Assembly: GCA_900544205.1 (NCBI GenBank)
Contig: UQUG01000038.1
Coordinates: 1-17,838, forward strand
DNA: 17,838 nt
Direction of reading: 5' to 3'
Source: an uncultured Collinsella sp.
Lineage (GTDB): Bacteria > Actinomycetota > Coriobacteriia > Coriobacteriales > Coriobacteriaceae
The translations under genes and the position numbers were made by a program. Position 1 is the stretch's first letter. Every line of letters begins with the position of its first letter. Under the pieces are notes generated by a model. The model had not been told where the DNA came from, ran no database searches, and saw nothing but the letters and a program-made list of their open reading frames with translations. This document shows, piece after piece, positions 1-7,256 of the stretch.

Positions 1-200
1 ACTTGCAGCGACGGACCTCAGGACACTCTTACACCACGTCTGCGCGCGCGACCCGTATAGAAGCCGCAAAGAGGTCATTTGAGGCGGTTTTGGCTGCTAC
101 TAAAAATGTAACAGTACTCATATTTGACCTTTTTTGGCCACAGGGTCCGGAAGGGGCTGTCAATCGGGCCCCAAGAGAGCTAATTCGAGTGCCGTGGACG
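1..200. other. Non-coding left edge with an A+T-rich tract
   Basis: No convincing gene is visible. An open frame on the plus strand runs from position 3 across the terminator and into the antisense of the exporter gene; its Arg/Ser-rich product looks like chance coding. Around 91-136 there is an A+T-rich tract (containing TAAAAATGTAACAGTACTCA) that stands out from the GC-rich surroundings. It may be a promoter for something outside the window or part of a dispersed repeat; the sequence alone does not decide. Confidence 0.4.
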
Positions 201-236
201 AAAAAACGGGGGCGCAGGTTGTCCTGCGTCCCCGTT
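201..236 (-). terminator. Rho-independent terminator of the marR-ABC exporter operon
   Basis: Read on the minus strand, a 14-bp stem (arms 205-218 and 223-236, one G·T pair, loop 219-222) is followed directly by a run of T, seen as A at 201-206 on the plus strand. It lies about 30 nt past the stop codon of the last exporter gene. This is a textbook intrinsic terminator in position and form. Confidence 0.92.
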
Positions 237-267
237 CTCGGGCGTTATTCGTTCCCTGCAGCAGAAT

Positions 268-2124
268 TTACGCCGCCTCGTCGAATTGCGAGTTATATAG
301 GTCGGCGTAGAAGCCGCCCTGGGCGAGCAACTCGTCGTGCGTGCCCTTCTCGACGATATCGCCGTCGCGAATCACCAAGATCACGTCGGCGTTGCGGATC
401 GTGGACAGGCGGTGCGCGATGACAAAGCTGGTGCGGCCCTGCATCAGCGCATCCATGGCGCGCTGAATGAGCTCCTCGGTACGGGTATCGACGTTGGAAG
501 TCGCCTCGTCCAGAATCAGTGCCGGGCGGTCGGCCAAAATGGCACGGGCGATGGTCACGAGCTGGCGCTGACCCTGCGATAGGTTGGTGCCCTCCTCGTT
601 GATCATAAAGTCGTAGCCACCGGCGAGCGTATGAATAAAGTGGTCGCAGCGTGCGGCGCGCGCAGCGGCCTCGACCTCGGCATCGCTCGCGTCGGGGCGT
701 CCGTAGCGGATGTTCTCGCGGATGGTGCCGTTAAACAGCCAGGTGTCCTGCAGCACCATGGCAAACTCGCCGCGCAGTGCCGCGCGGTCCCAGTCGCGCA
801 CATCGACGCCCTCGACACGCAGCGAGCCGCCGTCCACGTCGTAAAAGCGCTGCAGCAGCTTAATGAGCGTGGTCTTGCCGGCGCCGGTGGGGCCGACGAT
901 GGCAATGGTTTGGCCGGGCTTAGCCTCGCAGCTAAAGTCGTGGATGATGGTCTTGTCGGGCGTGTAGCCAAACTTGACATGGTCAAACTCCACGTGGCCG
1001 GGGCGCTTCTCGGGAATCTGCGCGTCGGCCTTCTGCTCCTCCTCGGGCGCGGCCAGGAACTCAAAGACGCGCTCGGTAGCGGCAGCCATCGACTGCATCG
1101 TGTTGCTCACGTTGCCCAGCTGCTGCACGGGTTGCGTAAAGTTTCGAACGTACTGGATAAAGCTCTGGATGTCGCCGGGCGTGGCATTGCCGGTCAGCGC
1201 GAGCTGCGCGCCCACCACGACGACGCCCACGTAGCCCATGTTGCCCACCAAGCTCATAAGCGGCATCATCAGGCCCGACAGGAACTGCGAGCGCCAGCCA
1301 CTAATAAAGAGGCGGTCGTTTTGACGGTCGAACTCTTCAATCGAGGCCTCGGCGCGGTCGAACACCTGAATGACGTTCTGGCCGGCAAAGTCCTCCTCGA
1401 TAATGCCGTTGACGGCGCCCAGAACCTGCTGTTGCTCGCGGAAGTACGGCTGCGAGAAGTGAATCATCACGGTCAAGATAATCGCGGCAGCCGGCAGCGT
1501 GAGCACGGTGACGCCGGTAAGCGGTAGGCTGATCGAAAGCATCATGACGAGCACGCCGATAATCTGCGTCACCGACGTGATGAGCTGCGTCACGCTCTGG
1601 TTGAGCGACTGACCCAGCGTATCGACGTCGTTGGTGATGCGGCTGAGTACGTCTCCCTTGCTGTGGCCGTTGAAGTAACTCATCGGCACGACGGCAATCT
1701 TGGCGGCGATTTCCTTGCGCATGCGGTAGCAGATCTTTTGCGTGACGCCGGTCATGAGCCAGCCCTGGATGAGGCTGCAGACAGAGCTCGCCAGATACAG
1801 GCAGAGCAAAAAGCCGAGCGTCTTGGCGATCCAGTCAAAGTCAACGTCGCCGGTGCCGTTGACCTTGGCGACCAGGCCTTCGAACAGCTTGGTCGTAACC
1901 TGGCCGAGCACCTTGGGTCCCACAATGTTAAAGATGACCGAGCACACGGCAAAGGCGACGGCGGCAAACACGGCAATCTTGTGCTGGCCGATATAGCCGA
2001 GCAGCTGCCTCATGGTGCCCTTAAAGTCCTTGGCCTTTTCGCCGCGACGCATGCCGCCCATGCGGCCCATGGGACCACGCTGGCGGGTGGGCTTGGGAAT
2101 CTGAGTCTTGGTCTCGTCTGCCAT
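268..2124 (-). CDS. Heterodimeric ABC exporter subunit with the catalytic Walker B glutamate
   Basis: This 618-residue half-transporter has an N-terminal transmembrane domain (first segment near residues 50-70, helices to about 340) and a C-terminal ATPase domain. Visible motifs are Walker A GPTGAGKTT (411-419), signature LSQGQ (515-519), Walker B ending D539-E540, and the H-loop H571. The signature is off-consensus (LSQGQ for LSGGQ), while the catalytic Glu and His are present. In heterodimeric exporters such as TM287/288 this combination marks the partner that supplies the working Walker B and donates a weak signature to the degenerate site. The start codon overlaps the stop of the upstream partner by one base (TAATG), so the two are probably translated together. 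The family exports drugs, lipids or peptides across the cytoplasmic membrane. The substrate cannot be read from the sequence. Confidence 0.95.
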   Translation of the reverse strand: MADETKTQIPKPTRQRGPMGRMGGMRRGEKAKDFKGTMRQLLGYIGQHKIAVFAAVAFAVCSVIFNIVGPKVLGQVTTKLFEGLVAKVNGTGDVDFDWIAKTLGFLLCLYLASSVCSLIQGWLMTGVTQKICYRMRKEIAAKIAVVPMSYFNGHSKGDVLSRITNDVDTLGQSLNQSVTQLITSVTQIIGVLVMMLSISLPLTGVTVLTLPAAAIILTVMIHFSQPYFREQQQVLGAVNGIIEEDFAGQNVIQVFDRAEASIEEFDRQNDRLFISGWRSQFLSGLMMPLMSLVGNMGYVGVVVVGAQLALTGNATPGDIQSFIQYVRNFTQPVQQLGNVSNTMQSMAAATERVFEFLAAPEEEQKADAQIPEKRPGHVEFDHVKFGYTPDKTIIHDFSCEAKPGQTIAIVGPTGAGKTTLIKLLQRFYDVDGGSLRVEGVDVRDWDRAALRGEFAMVLQDTWLFNGTIRENIRYGRPDASDAEVEAAARAARCDHFIHTLAGGYDFMINEEGTNLSQGQRQLVTIARAILADRPALILDEATSNVDTRTEELIQRAMDALMQGRTSFVIAHRLSTIRNADVILVIRDGDIVEKGTHDELLAQGGFYADLYNSQFDEAA

Positions 2125-4490
2125 TAGCGCTCGCCTCCTTCCATGACGGTTGCAATTTCTTCTTGGGTAAGCCCCAGCTCCTCGGCGGAAAGCTGCGACT
2201 GTGCGATCTCCAGGTACGCCGGGCAGCTGCGCAGCAGCTCCTCGTGCGTGCCGGTGCCCACTACGTGGCCGTCGTCGAGCACGATGATCTGGTCGGCGTG
2301 CATGATGGTCGCGATGCGCTGGGCCACGACCACGAGCGCGGCGTCGGTGACGTTTTTGGCCAACTCCTCGCGCAGGCGAGCGTCGGTCTTGTAGTCGAGG
2401 GCGCTAAACGAGTCATCGAACACCACGACCTCGGGCTTTTTGGCCAACGCGCGGGCGATGGCCAGACGCTGGCGCTGACCACCCGAAACATTGGAGCCGC
2501 CCTGGCTGATAGGGGAGTCGTACCCGTCCTCGCGCTCGGCGATAAAGTCCGCCGCCTGGGCGACGCGTGCTGCCTGGCGCATATCCTCGTCACTCACCAT
2601 GTCGCCGGCAAACTTGAGGTTGCTCTCGACGGTGCCCGAGAACAGGCGACCCTGCTGCGGGATGTAACCAATGCGGCGGCGCAGCTCGGAAAGGGTCATG
2701 TCGCGCACGTCGATGCCGTCGAGCGAAATGCTGCCGCCCGTGACGTCGTACAGGCGCGGAATCAGCTGCACGAGCGTGGACTTGCCCGAGCCCGTGGAGC
2801 CAATGATGCCGAGCATCTGGCCGGCGTGCGTGGTGAAGTTTACGCCGCTAATGACGTCGGCGCGGGCATCGGGATACTGGAAGCTCACGTCACGGAAGGT
2901 GAGCTCGCCGCGCGGCGCGCTGGCTGCGGGCAGTTTGGGCGAGGCAGGGTCGTTGATGCTCGTGGGGCAGGTGATGACCTCTTCCACGCGCTCGGCTGCG
3001 ACCTCGGCGCGGGGCAGGATGACCGAAACCATGGTGAGGATCATAAACGCCATGACGATCTGCATGGTGTAGGAAATAAACGCCATCATGTTGCCGACCT
3101 GCATCACGCCGTCGGACACGCCCTGCGCGCCAAACCAGACGATGAGCACGGTGATGCAGTTCATGACCAGCATCATGAGCGGCATCATAAAGCTCATGGC
3201 GCGGTTGGTGTAGAGCTGCGTGGTCATCAGGTCGAGCGAAGCCTTGTCAAAGCGCTCGAGCTCATGTTCTTCGCGGTTGAACGAGCGGATGGGCATCAGG
3301 CCGTCGAGCAGCTCGCGGGCGGTAAGGTTCACGCGGTCCACAAAGCTCTGCATCTTTTTGAACTTGGGCATGGTGAGGCCCATGAGCACGCCGACAACGG
3401 CCGAGACCGCGATGATGGCCACGGCGATGGTCCACTCCAGGCCGGTGTGGTTGGCCAGGACGCGCATGACGGCGACGATGCCCATGACGGGGGCCATCAG
3501 GCACATGCGGATAAACAGGGTTGCGGCCATCTGGATCTGCTGAATGTCGTTGGTGCAGCGGGTGATGAGCGAGGCCTGGCTAAACTTGCCCACCTCGGCC
3601 GGCGAGAAGTGCATAACCTTGTTGAAGGTCTCGCGGCGCAGGTCGCGGGCGATGGAGCAGGCGGTGCGCGAAGCCACGGCACCGGTCAGGATGGTGGCGA
3701 CGAGCGACACCAGGCACAGCCCAAACATCGTGGTTGCCATGCGGCTCAGGTAGGCGTTCTGTACGTCGGCGGGGTCGATGCCTTGCGCCTTGTACTCGTC
3801 CTGTACATAGTTCACGGCGCGCTGGGTGACGATGGAGCCCGACATGGAGCCCATTTTGTCCGCCATTTGGTTGGCGCCCTCGACGAGCTTGCTTTGGTCT
3901 ACCAGACCGCCCTTGACACCTAGGCGCAGGCTCTTCATGGTGATCTTGCCACCGTCGGCATCAATCTGTTTTTGCATGTTCTGCGCCGCAGCGGCCTTCT
4001 GCTGCATCTCGGCGAGTTGCTCGGGCGTCATCGCCGCCATCTGCTCGGGCGTGGGCATGGCCTGGGCGCCGCTGTTGTCTTTCTCACCGGACGTGCCCAT
4101 CATGTCACCCATGGAGTTGGCGTCAATACCCTGGTTGAACGAAAGGACGACAGTCTCGGGCAGGCTCATGATGTCGGCAATCTTGCCGCCGTCGGCGCGC
4201 TCCTCCTCGGTGCCCTTGTACGTTCGAATGCCGTTATTGTCCGCCTTGCTAAACACGGCCTCCACAGACTTGGCGTCTTTGGTGCTCATAAAGAGTTCGA
4301 GGTCGTCGAGCGATTCGGCACGGATGGTGTCGGGCACGGGCGACGCGATGCCGCCTTGCTGCACACCCACGTCGACGATGTCGCTCATATAGGTAGGCAG
4401 CGCCAGATCGGCGTTGCAGCTGATTACGATAAGTACAATAGCTGCGAACAGTGCCAGGATATGTTTTTTAAAGAGCTTGAGAATCCTCAC
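2124..4490 (-). CDS. Heterodimeric ABC exporter subunit with degenerate ATPase site and a large extracellular insert
   Basis: This 788-residue partner half-transporter starts with GTG. ATPase motifs are Walker A GSTGSGKST (564-572) and a canonical VSGGQ signature (668-672). The Walker B reads D692-D693, with Asp in place of the catalytic Glu, and the H-loop position is Gln (Q724). Both changes fit the non-hydrolysing site of a heterodimeric exporter and complement the downstream subunit. It is about 200 residues longer than usual because of an insert between helix 1 (about 10-30) and helix 2 (about 250-275), predicted to lie outside the cell. The insert is polar and Met/Gln-rich, with a tandem TPEQMAAM/TPEQLAEM repeat near 146-161. 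The start overlaps the regulator's stop by 4 nt (GTGA) and the stop overlaps the next start by 1 nt. The fold and pairing are clear; the substrate and insert function are unknown. Confidence 0.95.
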   Translation of the reverse strand: MRILKLFKKHILALFAAIVLIVISCNADLALPTYMSDIVDVGVQQGGIASPVPDTIRAESLDDLELFMSTKDAKSVEAVFSKADNNGIRTYKGTEEERADGGKIADIMSLPETVVLSFNQGIDANSMGDMMGTSGEKDNSGAQAMPTPEQMAAMTPEQLAEMQQKAAAAQNMQKQIDADGGKITMKSLRLGVKGGLVDQSKLVEGANQMADKMGSMSGSIVTQRAVNYVQDEYKAQGIDPADVQNAYLSRMATTMFGLCLVSLVATILTGAVASRTACSIARDLRRETFNKVMHFSPAEVGKFSQASLITRCTNDIQQIQMAATLFIRMCLMAPVMGIVAVMRVLANHTGLEWTIAVAIIAVSAVVGVLMGLTMPKFKKMQSFVDRVNLTARELLDGLMPIRSFNREEHELERFDKASLDLMTTQLYTNRAMSFMMPLMMLVMNCITVLIVWFGAQGVSDGVMQVGNMMAFISYTMQIVMAFMILTMVSVILPRAEVAAERVEEVITCPTSINDPASPKLPAASAPRGELTFRDVSFQYPDARADVISGVNFTTHAGQMLGIIGSTGSGKSTLVQLIPRLYDVTGGSISLDGIDVRDMTLSELRRRIGYIPQQGRLFSGTVESNLKFAGDMVSDEDMRQAARVAQAADFIAEREDGYDSPISQGGSNVSGGQRQRLAIARALAKKPEVVVFDDSFSALDYKTDARLREELAKNVTDAALVVVAQRIATIMHADQIIVLDDGHVVGTGTHEELLRSCPAYLEIAQSQLSAEELGLTQEEIATVMEGGER

Positions 4491-4936
4491 TCGGCATCTC
4501 TCCTTTCTTGATTGCGGTCGATAATTTCGTTGGCACGCCTTAGAAGACGCACCATCTCTTGGGTATCTGTTTCGCCGAGCTGCTCGAGGAAAGCCGCAGC
4601 GCGGTTCTCGAATTCCCGACGTTTGATTTCGAGATCCTGGAATCCTTTGTCGGTCACCGTGACGTGTACGCGACGACGGTCGGTCTTTGAGTGCTCGCGC
4701 TCGACCCAGCCCTTGGCTTCGAGAGCGCGTAGGATATTGGCGATGCGGGCACTCGAGACCCAGGCACGATCGGCGAGTTCGCTCGGCGTGAGCGAGCCGC
4801 CGGCGCGCATGAGGGCGCGCATGACGGCCATCTCGCCACCCAGAGCCTGGTCGGCAAAGCGCGAAACGCGCTGGTGCATGCTTCCAAACTCGGTAAAGAG
4901 CTGACGCCCAAGCTCATGGAAATCGGTATCTTCCAC
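4487..4936 (-). CDS. MarR-family transcriptional regulator
   Basis: This 149-residue winged-helix protein is the usual length for MarR. The recognition region runs through about residues 45-80 (SELADRAWVSSARIANILRALEAKGWVER), followed by the basic wing D-R-R-R-V-H-V-T-V-T-D-K-G near 86-98. Helices at both ends would form the dimer interface. The start is GTG at 4936-4934, preceded by an AGGGG Shine-Dalgarno-like stretch. It is the first gene of an operon with the two exporter halves, overlapping the next gene by 4 nt. This arrangement is typical of a ligand-responsive repressor controlling its own efflux pump. A long palindrome overlapping its start codon is the likely operator. The ligand is unknown. 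Confidence 0.93.
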   Translation of the reverse strand: MEDTDFHELGRQLFTEFGSMHQRVSRFADQALGGEMAVMRALMRAGGSLTPSELADRAWVSSARIANILRALEAKGWVEREHSKTDRRRVHVTVTDKGFQDLEIKRREFENRAAAFLEQLGETDTQEMVRLLRRANEIIDRNQERRDAE

Positions 4937-4976
4937 CGAAAACCCCTAACACTAGAAACTATTTTCGGTGAAAGAT
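4928..4976. promoter_or_regulatory. Candidate MarR operator: long inverted repeat over the regulator's start codon
   Basis: The left arm ATCTTCCACCGAAAA (4928-4942) and right arm TTTTCGGTGAAAGAT (4962-4976) match at 14 of 15 positions as an inverted repeat with a 19-nt spacer. Allowing a 3-nt gap, the match extends outward through GGTATC/GATACC. The arms straddle the region just upstream of and including the GTG start, so binding would block initiation of the operon. The operator role is inferred from position and symmetry. Confidence 0.7.
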
Positions 4977-5008
4977 GATACCCCCGCACGCGCGCCCTAT
5001 ACGGAAGA

Positions 5009-5104
5009 TTTTTGGGACATGCCTAGAAAACTGCCTTTAGGCGATCTCCGTACACCGTCGGTGCCAGCAAAGTTAGGGGCAGATCTCTAGGCATGTCCCA
5101 AAAA
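5009..5104. repeat. 96-nt element with perfect 19-bp terminal inverted repeats
   Basis: The arm TTTTTGGGACATGCCTAGA (5009-5027) is repeated exactly in inverse at 5086-5104. Inside, CTGCCTTTAG (5031-5040) can pair with 5073-5082 using several G·U pairs, so the RNA or single strand would fold into one long hairpin. The T-run is on the 5' side and the A-run on the 3' side, the opposite of an intrinsic terminator. It sits in the divergent gap between the marR operon and the dehydrogenase gene and carries no gene. It may be a small MITE-like or palindromic dispersed element; copy number elsewhere cannot be seen. Confidence 0.75.
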
Positions 5105-5159
5105 CTACCTGGTTGCTGGGCAATATAAAGAGCGCATAAAGAGTAAAAAATTCAATCGC

Positions 5160-5183
5160 TGAAGCGTTTCAAAGAACTATTAT
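5160..5183 (+). promoter_or_regulatory. LacI/cre-type operator next to a possible -10 box
   Basis: TGAAGCGTTTCA (5160-5171) is a near-perfect palindrome about a central CG, the form of LacI-family and cre operators. Seven bases downstream is TATTAT (5178-5183), a possible -10 hexamer; no good -35 is visible at normal spacing. It lies about 125 nt upstream of the dehydrogenase start, so control of the dehydrogenase/KdgT pair by a LacI-type regulator is plausible. It differs from the ATGTCAA-type boxes of the sucrose region, which suggests a different regulator. Confidence 0.45.
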
Positions 5184-5296
5184 GCCCGCGGTTAGGCGAG
5201 GGGTTGTCACCACCATGACGACTGGGACTCATTTATCGCCACGTGCGATGCTCCAACTTCCCGCAAGGAGACACCTGAATCAAGGGGGTTGGAGTC

Positions 5297-6046
5297 ATGG
5301 CATTTGACTTCACGGGCAAAACCGCGATCGTTACCGGCGGCACTCAGGGCATTGGCCTCGAGATTGCCAAGGGCATCGTTGCGGGCGGCGGACACGTCGC
5401 GCTCATCGCAAGGAACGCTGCTAAGGGCGAGGCCGCGGTGGCCGAGCTTGGCGAGGGCAACAAGTTCTATCAGCTCGATGTCGCCGATGCACCCAAGGCG
5501 CGCGAGACCGTCGAGCAGATTTTTACGGACCTGCCGCAAACCAACATCCTGATCAACTGCGCTGGCGTCATCAGCACCAAGAAGTTCGACGAGATCGATG
5601 ACACCGAGTGGCGTCGCACCATCGACATCAACCTCAACGGTACCTTCACTATGATGAACGCCGTGTACCCGCACTTTAAGGCGGCCCATGCCGGCACTAT
5701 CGTCAACGTGAGCTCTGTCGCTGGCAAGATCGGTGGCGGCCTGCTCGGCACCGCGGCCTACGCGAGCTCTAAGGCCGGTGTCAACGGCCTGACCAAGGCA
5801 GTCGCCAAGGAAGGCGGCAAGTTTGGCGTCCGCTGTAACGCCGTGTGCCCGTCGCTCACGTTGACCGATATGACCTCGATTCTCTCTGACGAGAACTCTC
5901 AGCGTATCATCAACGGTATTCCTCTGGGCCGCGCCGCCCAGGCCAGCGAGCCTGCGCAGATGGTGCTGTTCTTCGCTTCCGACCTCGCCAGCTTCGTGAA
6001 CGGCGAGATCGGTGACTGCGACGGTGGCATCGTTCTGGACGGGTAA
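5297..6046 (+). CDS. SDR-family NAD(P)-dependent oxidoreductase
   Basis: This 249-residue classical short-chain dehydrogenase has a single Rossmann domain. Motifs in order are the cofactor loop TGGTQGIG (13-20), NCAG (87-90), active-site Asn N112, Ser S140, and the catalytic YASSK (Y155, K159). The start follows AAGGGGG at 5282-5288. Length and motifs match gluconate 5-dehydrogenase, KduD and FabG-like members; the substrate cannot be fixed from motifs. The next gene is a KdgT-type permease, so oxidation or reduction of a keto-deoxy or hexuronate-derived sugar acid is the most economical guess. Similarity to E. coli KduD in the substrate-loop region is not close, so a kduD symbol is withheld. 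Confidence 0.9.
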   Translation: MAFDFTGKTAIVTGGTQGIGLEIAKGIVAGGGHVALIARNAAKGEAAVAELGEGNKFYQLDVADAPKARETVEQIFTDLPQTNILINCAGVISTKKFDEIDDTEWRRTIDINLNGTFTMMNAVYPHFKAAHAGTIVNVSSVAGKIGGGLLGTAAYASSKAGVNGLTKAVAKEGGKFGVRCNAVCPSLTLTDMTSILSDENSQRIINGIPLGRAAQASEPAQMVLFFASDLASFVNGEIGDCDGGIVLDG

Positions 6047-6065
6047 TACTCCGCGACGATTATTC

Positions 6066-6105
6066 GGCGACGGCTCCTGCGACTCGGGACCGTCGCCTTC
6101 TTTCT
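6066..6105 (+). terminator. Possible intrinsic terminator after the dehydrogenase
   Basis: GGCGACGG (6066-6073) pairs with CCGTCGCC (6090-6097), followed by TTCTTTCT. The stem is 8 bp with a 16-nt loop and an interrupted T-run, so it is moderate. It would reduce but perhaps not stop read-through into the permease gene. Confidence 0.55.
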
Positions 6106-6114
6106 GATATAGGC

Positions 6115-6137
6115 GCATGCGGCTACGATTCGCATGC
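6115..6137. repeat. Short inverted repeat before the permease ribosome binding site
   Basis: GCATGCG (6115-6121) and CGCATGC (6131-6137) form a perfect 7-bp inverted repeat with a 9-nt spacer, ending just before the AAAGGAG ribosome binding site (6142-6148). It could be an operator or a leader hairpin. No regulator is assigned. Confidence 0.35.
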
Positions 6138-6154
6138 ATCCAAAGGAGATATAT

Positions 6155-7174
6155 ATGAGTGAATCGGCTGCGGTGGAGGCGCCAGCGGCAAAGGAGCCGT
6201 TCTTTAAGATGTCCTCCATCCCGGGCGCCAATATCTTGGTGCCGCTTCTGTTGGGCTGTCTGCTCAACACGCTATTCCCCGACCTGTTCAAAACGCTCGG
6301 CAGCTTTACGCTTGGCATGACCCAGCAGGGCGCTGGCCCGCTCGTGGGCGCTTTTTTGCTCATCGTCGGTACGACGATTTCGTTTAAGAGCGCTCCTGCC
6401 GCCGCTGCCCGCGGCGCCATCATCATCGCCGTCAAGCAGATCGTGGTCGTTGCCATGTCGCTGCTCATCCTTTATGTGTTCAACGACAACTTGTTTGGCA
6501 TCTCTGCCATGGTGATGCTGGCGGCTTGCACCGGCGCCAACAACGCTATGTACGCTGGGCTGATGGGTACCATGGGCAACGAGGCTGAGCGTGGCGCTGT
6601 CGCCATCACCACGCTGGTTGTCGGCCCTCCGGTCACGATGATCGTGCTCGGCGCTGCCGGCCAGGCCCCGATCGGCTGGTCGCTCGTGGGTGCCATTCTG
6701 CCGATCGTCGTCGGCATTATTCTGGGTAACCTGTTCCCCAGCTTTAAGAAGATGATGGCACCGGCACTTTCCGCCATCATCGTGCTCGTCTTCTTTGCCA
6801 TGGGCTCGACCATGACCTTTGGCCAGCTCATTAATGGCGGTCTCCCCGGTATTCTGCTCGGCGTGATCTGCTCGGTGGTCTTTGCAATTCCCGTTATCGC
6901 GGTCGATAAGCTCACGGGCGGTACGGGTGTCGCAGGTGCGGCCATTTCGAGCTGCGCCGGAGCCAATGTGGCCACGCCTGCTGCCATGGCAAGCGTCAAC
7001 GGGGCCATGTACGGCGGTGCGGTGCTCGCGACGGCTACGGCACAGGTTGCTGCCTGCGCAATCGTTACGGCTATTTTGACCCCGCTGGTCACCAGCTGGT
7101 GCTACAAGCATTTTGAGGGCCAGGGCAACGGCGATAGCAAGGCAACGGCCGACAAGGCCGCCGCAGCCGCCTAA
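6155..7174 (+). CDS. kdgT: 2-keto-3-deoxygluconate permease, KdgT family
   Basis: This 339-residue integral membrane protein has about ten hydrophobic segments and matches the KdgT family in length. Recognisable family stretches include VPLLLGCLLNTLFP and LGSFTLGM near the N-terminus, and GILLGV, AVDKLTGG and SSCAGANVATPAAMA in the C-terminal half. The family imports 2-keto-3-deoxygluconate, a pectin or hexuronate breakdown product, by proton symport. The start was set at 6155 because AAAGGAG sits 6 nt upstream; an in-frame ATG at 6134 would put that site inside the gene. The tail is Ala/Lys-rich and cytoplasmic. The neighbouring dehydrogenase supports a role in sugar-acid catabolism; no KDG kinase or aldolase is in view. 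The exact substrate is inferred from the family. Confidence 0.88.
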   Translation: MSESAAVEAPAAKEPFFKMSSIPGANILVPLLLGCLLNTLFPDLFKTLGSFTLGMTQQGAGPLVGAFLLIVGTTISFKSAPAAAARGAIIIAVKQIVVVAMSLLILYVFNDNLFGISAMVMLAACTGANNAMYAGLMGTMGNEAERGAVAITTLVVGPPVTMIVLGAAGQAPIGWSLVGAILPIVVGIILGNLFPSFKKMMAPALSAIIVLVFFAMGSTMTFGQLINGGLPGILLGVICSVVFAIPVIAVDKLTGGTGVAGAAISSCAGANVATPAAMASVNGAMYGGAVLATATAQVAACAIVTAILTPLVTSWCYKHFEGQGNGDSKATADKAAAAA

Positions 7175-7212
7175 TGCCAAGCGGCAATCAAAGCTAAAAA
7201 CTAGCCATGCCA

Positions 7213-7256
7213 CAGGGCGACCACGGGGGATTCCGTGGCCGCCCTGCAGTTTCTGT
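7213..7256 (+). terminator. Strong hairpin terminator after kdgT
   Basis: Arms 7213-7226 and 7233-7246 form a 14-bp stem with one A/C mismatch and a 6-nt GGGATT loop. A weakly T-rich tail (CAGTTTCTGT) follows. It lies 38 nt after the kdgT stop and separates the sugar-acid genes from the PFL leader. Confidence 0.75.

Noticed and set aside
3..422. Open frame of 139 codons on the plus strand at the left edge
   Set aside because: It crosses the exporter operon terminator and then runs antisense to the ATPase gene; the Arg/Ser-rich product has no recognisable domain.
2163..3923. Long plus-strand open frame opposite the second exporter gene
   Set aside because: His/Asp/Gly-rich product with no motifs; it is the mirror frame of a GC-rich gene whose own translation has all ABC motifs.
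5009..5104. Inverted-repeat element as a bidirectional terminator
   Set aside because: On both strands the stem is preceded by T and followed by A, the reverse of what an intrinsic terminator needs.
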